Source: CAYYWV01 sp964475385 (lineage in GTDB: Bacteria; Pseudomonadota; Alphaproteobacteria; JAAXGF01). From it: a stretch of 29,692 nucleotides of DNA. Positions 23,495-29,692 of this stretch are shown here, in pieces (position 1 is the stretch's first letter; every line of letters begins with the position of its first letter). The notes under the pieces were generated by a model. The model made no database searches. It was not told where the DNA came from and was given only the letters and a program-made list of their open reading frames with translations. The DNA lies in the NCBI GenBank assembly GCA_964475385.1, contig CAYYWV010000019.1, positions 1 through 29,692 on the forward strand, read 5' to 3'. The translations under genes and the position numbers were made by a program.

Positions 23495-24853
23495 TCAGCT
23501 TGTCTTGTCGGGGAGCAGAACCCCGGTGACCGAGCGCTCGGGCGTCAGCACGGCGCGCGCGGCGGCGGTCACGTCGGCCGCGGTCACCGCGCGGATGCGC
23601 TCGGGCCAGGCCTCGACGTCCTCGACCGTGAGCCCCGCGGTCAGCGCTTCGCCGAACACGCGGGCGGCGATGTAAAGGCTGTCGCGGGCGTAGACCGCTT
23701 CCGCCAGCATGCGTTTCTTGACGCGCGCGACCTCGTCGTCGGTCACGCCGTCGGCGAGCAGCCGGGCGAGCTCGGCGTCCACGGCCTTCTCGACCTCGGC
23801 CGTGGTCTTGCCTCGGTTGGGGGTCGCGTAGACGCCGAAGCGCGTCAGATCGTAAGCCACGCCGTCGTACCAGGCTCCGGCCGAGGCGGCGACCTTTTGC
23901 TCGACCACGAGCGCGCGGTAAAGCCGGCTCGTGGCGCCGCCGCCGAGGATCTCGGACAGCACCTCGAGGGCGTAGGACCGCTCGGTCGCTCCGGCGTGGC
24001 GGCTGGGCGCGAGATAGCTCCGGCTCCACGACGGCTGGCGGACGCGCCCGTCGCGCAAGACGACCCGCTTGGCGGCGGTCGGCGGCAGCTCGGCCGGGCG
24101 GACGCGGGGCGGGATATCGCGCGGCGGGATCGCGCCGTAGTACTTCTCGGCGAGCGGTTTGAGCTCGTCCGCCGTGATGTCGCCGACCACGATCAGGATC
24201 GCGTTGTTGGGCGCGTAGTAGCGGCGATAGAAGGCGAGCGCGTCCGCAGTTGTCAACGCGGCGACCTCGTTCGGCCAGCCGGTCACCGGGTTGCGATAGG
24301 GGTGCACGAGGTACTGGACCGCGGTCACCTGTTCGGACAGCAGCGCCGCCGGCTCGTTCTCGATTCGCGAGCGCCGCTCCTCGATCACCACGTCGCGCTC
24401 GGGCAGCACGATGTCGTCGCGGAGCGCCAGGTTCCGCATGCGGTCGGCCTCGAGCGCCATCACGATCTCGAGCCGGTCGCGCGCCACCTTCTGGAAGTAG
24501 CCGGTGTAGTCCTGGCTGGTGAAGGCGTTCTCGTTGCCGCCGTTGCGGGCGACGATGCGCGAGAATTCGCCCGGCCCGCGGGTCTTGGTGCCCTTGAACA
24601 TCAGGTGCTCGAGAAAATGGGCGAGCCCGGTCTTGCCCGGCGGCTGGTCGGCCGCGCCCACCTTGTACCAGACCTGGTGCATGACCACCGGCGCGCGGTG
24701 GTTCTCGACCACCACCACCTGCATGCCGTTAGCAAGCGTGAAGGTCGTGGGGTTGAAGACGGCGGCCCGCGCCGCGACGGCCGGAAGGACGGCGGCGAAG
24801 GCGAAAGCGAGCGCCGCAACCAAGCGCGAAAGGCGGGACGGGGTTCCGCGCAC
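23495..24853 (-). CDS. M16 family zinc metallopeptidase, catalytic subunit
   Basis: This 452-residue secreted (periplasmic) peptidase has a signal peptide (1-30, cleavage near ARA) and the inverted zinc motif HFLEH in KTGLAHFLEHLMFKGT, with the distal Glu in VVIEERRSRIENEP. NENAFTSQDYTGYF is the usual following block. Together with the next gene it should form a heterodimeric processing peptidase, whose natural substrates are not established. Translation starts at GTG (24853-24851), directly after the TAG of the upstream lipoprotein gene, so translation is coupled. Confidence 0.92.
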   Translation of the reverse strand: MRGTPSRLSRLVAALAFAFAAVLPAVAARAAVFNPTTFTLANGMQVVVVENHRAPVVMHQVWYKVGAADQPPGKTGLAHFLEHLMFKGTKTRGPGEFSRIVARNGGNENAFTSQDYTGYFQKVARDRLEIVMALEADRMRNLALRDDIVLPERDVVIEERRSRIENEPAALLSEQVTAVQYLVHPYRNPVTGWPNEVAALTTADALAFYRRYYAPNNAILIVVGDITADELKPLAEKYYGAIPPRDIPPRVRPAELPPTAAKRVVLRDGRVRQPSWSRSYLAPSRHAGATERSYALEVLSEILGGGATSRLYRALVVEQKVAASAGAWYDGVAYDLTRFGVYATPNRGKTTAEVEKAVDAELARLLADGVTDDEVARVKKRMLAEAVYARDSLYIAARVFGEALTAGLTVEDVEAWPERIRAVTAADVTAAARAVLTPERSVTGVLLPDKTS

Positions 24854-25432
24854 CTAGAAGATCCCTTCCAGAATGCCCTTCTTGCGCCGCTTGATGATCG
24901 CGGTCTCGCCTTCGGTCGGCGACTTGCCAAGCGCGATGGCTTCCTGGACGCGTTGGGATTCCTTGGCGGGGTCGACGATCTTGCCGGGCGGCTCCTTCTC
25001 GCGCCAGAACATCAGCCGGTCGACGAAGGATTTGTTGTCGGCGGCCAGAATCGCGTTCTCTTCGTTGAGGATGCGGCGGATGTCGGGGCGCGCGCGGTCC
25101 GCTTGCGCGCGTTTGAGCAGCGCCTTGAGCCCGGGGCTCTCGCCGGCCGCGTCGGTGGTGTCGCTAGCGCCGTAAAGCGCCGCCCGCGCGCGGTCCTGGG
25201 CGGTGGTCTCCTGGGGGCGGCGCTCGCCGGGCTTGGGCGGGCGCAGCGAGAAATCGGGCGGAATGCTGAGCGGCGCCCGGGTCACGACGTTGAACTCGTC
25301 GGGCGATTGCTTGCCGAGCCCGAGCTGGTCGCGCACCTTCGCGCAGCCGGTCAGCAGCAGCGCGACCGCGACCACCGCGAGGGCGCGCCTGAGCGCCGAT
25401 CCAATCCTTCCCTGCGCCCGGACCATGGCCAT
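24854..25432 (-). CDS. DUF3035 family lipoprotein
   Basis: The 192-residue product has a lipoprotein signal with lipobox LLTGC (Cys30; Cys28 if translation starts at the second Met). The mature part begins AKVRDQLGLGKQSPDEFNVV and includes RAPLSIPPDFSLRPP, a block typical of DUF3035 proteins, which are common in alphaproteobacteria and often lie next to lspA. The function is unknown; an outer-membrane lipoprotein role in envelope assembly is only a guess. TAATG overlap with lspA (1 base) couples it to the peptidase that would process it. Confidence 0.85.
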   Translation of the reverse strand: MAMVRAQGRIGSALRRALAVVAVALLLTGCAKVRDQLGLGKQSPDEFNVVTRAPLSIPPDFSLRPPKPGERRPQETTAQDRARAALYGASDTTDAAGESPGLKALLKRAQADRARPDIRRILNEENAILAADNKSFVDRLMFWREKEPPGKIVDPAKESQRVQEAIALGKSPTEGETAIIKRRKKGILEGIF

Positions 25433-25911
25433 TACTTAGGCTTTTCGGCGCGATTGAGCAAGGAATCGATGATCAATATGGCGACGCCCGTCGTGATCGC
25501 CACATCGGCGAAGTTGAACGCGGGCCAGTGCCGGGCGTTCCAGTAGAAGTCGAGAAAGTCGGCGACCGCGCCGAAGCGGAGGCGGTCGGCGACGTTGCCG
25601 AGCGCGCCGCCGATCAAAAGCCCGACGCCGATCACCGTCATCCGGTCCGAAAGCCGCGCGAGCCAAACCGTGAGCCCGACCGCGATCGCGAAGGCGATGG
25701 CCGCAAGCAGCCACGGCGGCGGGGCCGCGGCGCCGAACAGGCCGAAGCTCACGCCCCGGTTCCAGACCATGACCAGGTTGAAAAAGGACGTGACCGGGAT
25801 CGAGGCGGGCGCGCCGCCGAAATACGCGACCACCACCGTCTTCGCGATCTGATCGAGCGCCAGCACCGCCGCCGCGATCCCGAGGCCGAGGCGGAGCGGA
25901 CGCCGGCTCAT
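25432..25911 (-). CDS. lspA: Lipoprotein signal peptidase LspA
   Basis: This 159-residue inner-membrane aspartyl peptidase (signal peptidase II) removes signal peptides from prolipoproteins. Four transmembrane helices are seen. FFNLVMVWNRGVSFGLF is a conserved periplasmic block, and the catalytic aspartates are Asp109 (GNVADRLRFG) and Asp136 (FNFADVAI). The start overlaps the ileS stop by 4 bases (ATGA). The following gene encodes a lipoprotein, a natural substrate. The ileS-lspA order is widespread in proteobacteria. Confidence 0.95.
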   Translation of the reverse strand: MSRRPLRLGLGIAAAVLALDQIAKTVVVAYFGGAPASIPVTSFFNLVMVWNRGVSFGLFGAAAPPPWLLAAIAFAIAVGLTVWLARLSDRMTVIGVGLLIGGALGNVADRLRFGAVADFLDFYWNARHWPAFNFADVAITTGVAILIIDSLLNRAEKPK

Positions 25912-28745
25912 CCCGCTTCGGCGACGGCCAAGGCCTCGACCACCTCGACGCAGCGTCCGCACAGCGCGGGATGGGCCGATTGGGCGCCGACCTCGGGAAG
26001 CACGCGCCAGCAACGGGCGCATTTCGCGCCTTCGGCGAGCGCGGCGACGACGCCCACGCCTTCCACCTCGTCGAGAACGAAGGCGCCTGCGGGCGGGCGG
26101 TCGGCGACGAAGGTAAGCCCCGAGGTGATCGCGATCTCGGCCGCGTCCACCCCGTCGAAGGCGGCGATCAACGCCTCGGGCGCATAGACCGTGGGATGGG
26201 CCTGTAGGCTCGACCCGATCCGCTTCTCGCGGCGTTCGACCTCGAGCGCGCCGGTGACCGCCCGGCGCAGGCGGCGGATCTTCTCCCATTTTTCGGCGAG
26301 CGCCGCGTCGCGCCAGTCGGCCGGAATGGCGGGAAACAGGCGGAAGTGCACGCTGTCGTCCTCGCTCGGGTGGCGGGCGAGCCAGGCCTCCTCGGCGGTG
26401 AAGCAGAGGATCGGCGCGAGCCAGGCGGTGAGGCAGTCGAACAGGACGTCGAGCACGGTTCGCGCCGCCCGCCGCCGCGGCGAATCGGGCGCGTCGCAGT
26501 AGAGCGAATCCTTGCGGATGTCGAAGTAGAAGGCCGAAAGATCGTTGGCGCAGAAGTTGTGGAGCGCCGTGAACAGGGCGTGGAAGTCGAAGTCGTCGCA
26601 CGCGCGGCGCACGAGCGCGTCGAGCTCGGCCAACCGGTGCAGCACCCAGCGCTCGAGCTCGGGCATCGCCTCGCGCGGGATTCGCTCCGATTCGTCGAAG
26701 CCCGCGAGATTGCCCAAGAGGTAACGCAGCGTGTTGCGCAGCCGGCGGTAGGCGTCGGCCTGATAGCGCAGAATCTCGTCGGAGATGCGCAGATCCTCCG
26801 AGTAATCCGCGCTCACCACCCAGATCCTGAGAATGTCGGCGCCGTAGCGGTCGAGCACCTCCTGCGGGCTGACCACGTTGCCGAGCGACTTCGACATCTT
26901 GCGCCCTTCGCCGTCGAGCACGAAGCCGTGGGTCAGCACCGCCTCGTAGGGCGCGCGGCCGCGGGTGCCGCAGGATTCGAGGAGCGAGGAGTGGAACCAG
27001 CCCCGATGCTGGTCCGAGCCTTCGAGGTAAAGCGAGGCCGGCCAGGCGAGGTCGTCGCGGGCCTCGAGCACGAAGCTGTGGGTCGAGCCCGATTCGAACC
27101 ACACATCCACGATGTCGTCGACCTTCTCATAGTCCGCCGGGTCGTACTCGGGGGCGAGGAAACGGGCCGGATCGGCCGTGAACCAAACGTCGGCCCCTTC
27201 CGCGCGCACCGCTTCGACGATGCGGTCGATCACTGTCTGGTCGCGCAGAAGTTCGCCGGTCTTGCGGTGCACGAACACCGCGATCGGCACCCCCCAGGCG
27301 CGCTGGCGCGAGATCACCCAGTCGGGCCGGGTCTCGATCATGGCGCGAATCCGGTTGCGCCCGGCGGGCGGCACCCAGCGCACCGCGTCGATCGCGGCGA
27401 GCGCCTTCTTGCGCAGATCGTTCGTCTCCATCGAGATGAACCACTGCGGCGTGTTGCGGAAGATCAGGGGCGCTTTCGAGCGCCAGGAATGGGGGTAGCT
27501 GTGGGTGAGCGCGCCGCGGGCGAGCAGCGCGCCCACCTCGGCGAGCTTGTCGGCGACCGCGTCGTTGGCCTCGAACACGTGCTGGCCCGCGAACAGCGGC
27601 ACCTGCGCGGTGTAGCGGCCGTCGCCGTCGACCGTCTCGGGCGCTTCGATGCCGAAGCGCGCGCCGACCTCGTAGTCCTCGGCGCCGTGGCCGGGGGCGA
27701 TGTGGACGAGGCCGCTGCCTTGGTCGAGCGTCACGTGCTCGGCGGGCAGGAGCGGCACGTCGAAGTCGTAGCCGAGCCCGCGGAAGGGATGGCGGCAGAC
27801 CGTGCCCGCAAGCTCGGCGCCCTTGAGGCGGCGGACGATCTCGTAACGGACGATCCCGGTCTCCTTGCAGACCGCTTCGATCAGCCCTTCGGCGATGATG
27901 AGCTTTTCGTCGACCATGGCCCGCCCGCCGCGCTCCGCGCCCTCGTCCGCGACCTGCGCGACCCGGACCACCGCGTACTCGATGCCTTCGCCGTAGGCGA
28001 TCGCGCGGTTGCCGGGGATGGTCCAGGGCGTGGTGGTCCAGATCAGCGCGCTCGCGCCTTCGAGCGCCGGATCGGACGCCTTGACGACGGGGAAGCGCAC
28101 GTAGATGGTTGTCGATGTGTGGTCGTGGTACTCGACCTCGGCTTCGGCGAGCGCGGTTTTCTCGACCACCGACCACAGCACCGGCTTGGCGCCCTTGTAA
28201 AGACCGCCGCCCACGACGAACTTGCCGATCTCGGCGACGATCTGGGCCTCGGCCTCGCGGGCCATGGTGGTGTACGGGTTCTTCCAATCGCCGATCACGC
28301 CGAGGCGCTGGAACTCCTTGGCCTGGACGCCGATCCAGCGTTCGGCGAAGGCGCGGCACTCGGCGCGGAACTGGATGATCGGCACCGCGTCCTTGTCGCG
28401 CCCGGCCTTGCGGTACTGCTGCTCGACCTGCCACTCGATGGGCAGGCCGTGGCAGTCCCAGCCGGGGACGTAGTTGGCGTCCTTGCCCAGCATCTGCTGC
28501 GAGCGCACGATGACGTCCTTGAGGATCTTGTTCATCGCGTGCCCGATGTGGATGTGGCCGTTGGCGTAGGGCGGGCCGTCGTGAAGGATGAACTTCTCGC
28601 GCCCCTTCGCGGCCTCGCGCAGCCGCCGGTACATGTCGAGCCGCTCCCAGCGGGCGAGGGTCTCGGGCTCGCGCTTGGGGAGCTGGCCCTTCATCGGGAA
28701 ATCGGTGCGCGGCAGAAAGACGGTGGACCGGTAATCGGTGCTCAT
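25908..28745 (-). CDS. ileS: Isoleucyl-tRNA synthetase
   Basis: This 945-residue class-I synthetase charges tRNA-Ile. It has HIGH at 66-69 (HIHIGHAMNKIL), an editing domain with TTTPWTIPGN, KMSKSLGN at about 616-623, and the tRNA-binding C-terminal half. The C-terminal zinc ribbon is present (CARCW and CGRCV). This matches the standard bacterial form and not the mupirocin-resistant eukaryote-like form. It lies 27 bases after ribF and overlaps lspA. Confidence 0.97.
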   Translation of the reverse strand: MSTDYRSTVFLPRTDFPMKGQLPKREPETLARWERLDMYRRLREAAKGREKFILHDGPPYANGHIHIGHAMNKILKDVIVRSQQMLGKDANYVPGWDCHGLPIEWQVEQQYRKAGRDKDAVPIIQFRAECRAFAERWIGVQAKEFQRLGVIGDWKNPYTTMAREAEAQIVAEIGKFVVGGGLYKGAKPVLWSVVEKTALAEAEVEYHDHTSTTIYVRFPVVKASDPALEGASALIWTTTPWTIPGNRAIAYGEGIEYAVVRVAQVADEGAERGGRAMVDEKLIIAEGLIEAVCKETGIVRYEIVRRLKGAELAGTVCRHPFRGLGYDFDVPLLPAEHVTLDQGSGLVHIAPGHGAEDYEVGARFGIEAPETVDGDGRYTAQVPLFAGQHVFEANDAVADKLAEVGALLARGALTHSYPHSWRSKAPLIFRNTPQWFISMETNDLRKKALAAIDAVRWVPPAGRNRIRAMIETRPDWVISRQRAWGVPIAVFVHRKTGELLRDQTVIDRIVEAVRAEGADVWFTADPARFLAPEYDPADYEKVDDIVDVWFESGSTHSFVLEARDDLAWPASLYLEGSDQHRGWFHSSLLESCGTRGRAPYEAVLTHGFVLDGEGRKMSKSLGNVVSPQEVLDRYGADILRIWVVSADYSEDLRISDEILRYQADAYRRLRNTLRYLLGNLAGFDESERIPREAMPELERWVLHRLAELDALVRRACDDFDFHALFTALHNFCANDLSAFYFDIRKDSLYCDAPDSPRRRAARTVLDVLFDCLTAWLAPILCFTAEEAWLARHPSEDDSVHFRLFPAIPADWRDAALAEKWEKIRRLRRAVTGALEVERREKRIGSSLQAHPTVYAPEALIAAFDGVDAAEIAITSGLTFVADRPPAGAFVLDEVEGVGVVAALAEGAKCARCWRVLPEVGAQSAHPALCGRCVEVVEALAVAEAG

Positions 28746-28772
28746 TCCAGGCTCGCGGGTTGACCGCCGCGC

Positions 28773-29692
28773 TTACGCGGCCGGCGGGTTGATGATCGGG
28801 CCGCCCGTCCCTGTGGCCTCGGCGCGGGCGTCGGCGAGGATCTGGCGCACGCGCTGGCAGTCGAGCGCCATCTGCGCCTTCAGGGATTCGGGGCTGTCGA
28901 AGGTCTGGTCGCCGCGGACGCGCTTGACGAAGGCCACGCGCAGGCGGCGGCCGTAGAGGTCGCCTTCGTAATCGAAGAGGAAGATCTCAAGCGCGAGCTG
29001 ATGCCCGGCGAAGGTCGGCCGGGTGCCGATGTAGGCCGCGCCGTCGTACCAGGCGGCGCCGTCGCGCCAGGCGTCGCGCGCTTGCGCGGGCACGCCCACC
29101 CGGACCGCATAGATGCCGGCGTCGGGGTGCAGGACATGGGCGAGCGCGATGTTGGCGGTCGGAAACCCGAGCGCCCGGCCGCGGCCTTCGCCGTGACCGA
29201 CCCGGCCTTCGATCTCCCACGTTCGACCGAGCATCGCCGCCGCCTCGTCGACCCGGCCGCGGCGGATGAGCGCGCGCACCTCGGTCGACGAGCAACGGCT
29301 GTCGCCAAGGTGGACCGCCGCGATCTCGGTGAAGCCGAAGCCCTCGCGCGCGGCGAGGCGGCGCAGCAGCGCATCGTTGCCCGCCCGCCCCTTGCCGAAG
29401 ACGAAGCCCGGCCCGACCACCACATGGCGCACGCCGAGGCCGGCGACGAGCGCCCGGGCGACGAAGTCCTCGGCCTCCATGCCGGCGAGCGCGGAATCGA
29501 AGCGCAGGTTGACCATGACGTCGACTCCGGCGGCGGCGAGCAGCCGGGCCTTGACCCGAAAGGGGGTGAGCCGGAAGGGGACCGTCGCCCGGCCGAAGAA
29601 GTCGCGGGGGTGGGGCTCGAAGGTGACGACTCCGAAGGGCGCGCCGCGCTCGCGGGCGATCCGCCGCGCTTCGCCGAGCACGGCGGCGTGCC
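28773..29692 (-). CDS. ribF: Bifunctional riboflavin kinase/FAD synthetase RibF, N-terminus outside window
   Basis: This 306-residue C-terminal part of RibF makes FMN from riboflavin and then FAD. At the edge the frame reads HAAVLGEARRIARERG, matching the family's start-proximal block, so only the first few tens of residues (including the first nucleotide-binding motif) are missing. VVTFEPHPRDFF and RCSSTEVRALI belong to the adenylyltransferase domain, and GRALGFPTANI to the flavokinase domain. YIGTRPTF and FDYEGDLYGRRLRVAF complete it. It is the first gene seen of the minus-strand run. Confidence 0.95.
   Translation of the reverse strand, partial: HAAVLGEARRIARERGAPFGVVTFEPHPRDFFGRATVPFRLTPFRVKARLLAAAGVDVMVNLRFDSALAGMEAEDFVARALVAGLGVRHVVVGPGFVFGKGRAGNDALLRRLAAREGFGFTEIAAVHLGDSRCSSTEVRALIRRGRVDEAAAMLGRTWEIEGRVGHGEGRGRALGFPTANIALAHVLHPDAGIYAVRVGVPAQARDAWRDGAAWYDGAAYIGTRPTFAGHQLALEIFLFDYEGDLYGRRLRVAFVKRVRGDQTFDSPESLKAQMALDCQRVRQILADARAEATGTGGPIINPPAA

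Noticed and set aside
26346..28763. An 805-codon plus-strand frame opposite ileS
   Set aside because: ileS on the other strand has all synthetase signatures. The antisense frame is a high-GC shadow.

Overview
The window is about 29.7 kb of very GC-rich DNA from what looks like an alphaproteobacterial chromosome, probably near the Rhodospirillales. The main clues are the block ribF-ileS-lspA-DUF3035 lipoprotein-M16 peptidase-M16 peptidase-pgi-mutL next to rsmD, very high G/C at third codon positions, an endonuclease-type MutL, and HspQ and BolA of proteobacterial type. The genus cannot be named from sequence alone. No tRNA, rRNA, CRISPR array or intact mobile element was seen.

Region 1 (1-1000) is a gene graveyard. 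It holds a lipoprotein leader with an in-frame stop (minus strand, cut by the window edge), a frameshifted 3' piece of an ADP-ribosylglycohydrolase gene, a short start-proximal piece of a phage-type integrase, and a 53-codon reading frame that is a copy of the wrbA tail. Region 2 (1000-2640) is an AT-richer control region with a good sigma-54 promoter, then a secreted HAF-repeat protein with a PEP-CTERM sorting signal and a strong terminator. Region 3 (2700-4437) is a redox or electrophile module: doxX and wrbA on the minus strand, divergent from an HxlR-type regulator, with several perfect dyads between them. Region 4 (4438-7953) has an acetolactate-synthase-like TPP enzyme, a 580-base gap with one doubtful small frame and a nested palindrome, a YqgE/AlgH protein with an unusual hydrophobic leader, and msrA.

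Region 5 (7972-12541) is the most unusual part. A 1158-residue minus-strand protein carries an Ig/cadherin-like domain, then 51 uninterrupted 15-residue repeats (a predicted rod of about 115 nm), then one membrane span and a periplasmic SH3-like domain. It is divergent from a second, smaller coiled-coil gene across a palindrome-rich spacer. Region 6 (12641-15843) carries a WecA/WbpL-like polyprenyl-phosphate glycosyl-1-phosphate transferase, a hydroxyacid-oxoacid-transhydrogenase-like iron alcohol dehydrogenase, and a bacteriohemerythrin with an extra C-terminal domain. Region 7 (15922-18871) has bolA and hspQ on the minus strand, then a class-I glutamine amidotransferase, an RluB-type pseudouridine synthase and rsmD with overlapping ends on the plus strand. 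Region 8 (18891-29692) is one long minus-strand run from ribF (cut by the right edge) through ileS, lspA, the DUF3035 lipoprotein, two M16 proteins, pgi and mutL. Many of its junctions are 1-4 base overlaps or direct abutments, so it probably forms an operon or two. lspA sits directly before a lipoprotein gene that would be an LspA substrate.
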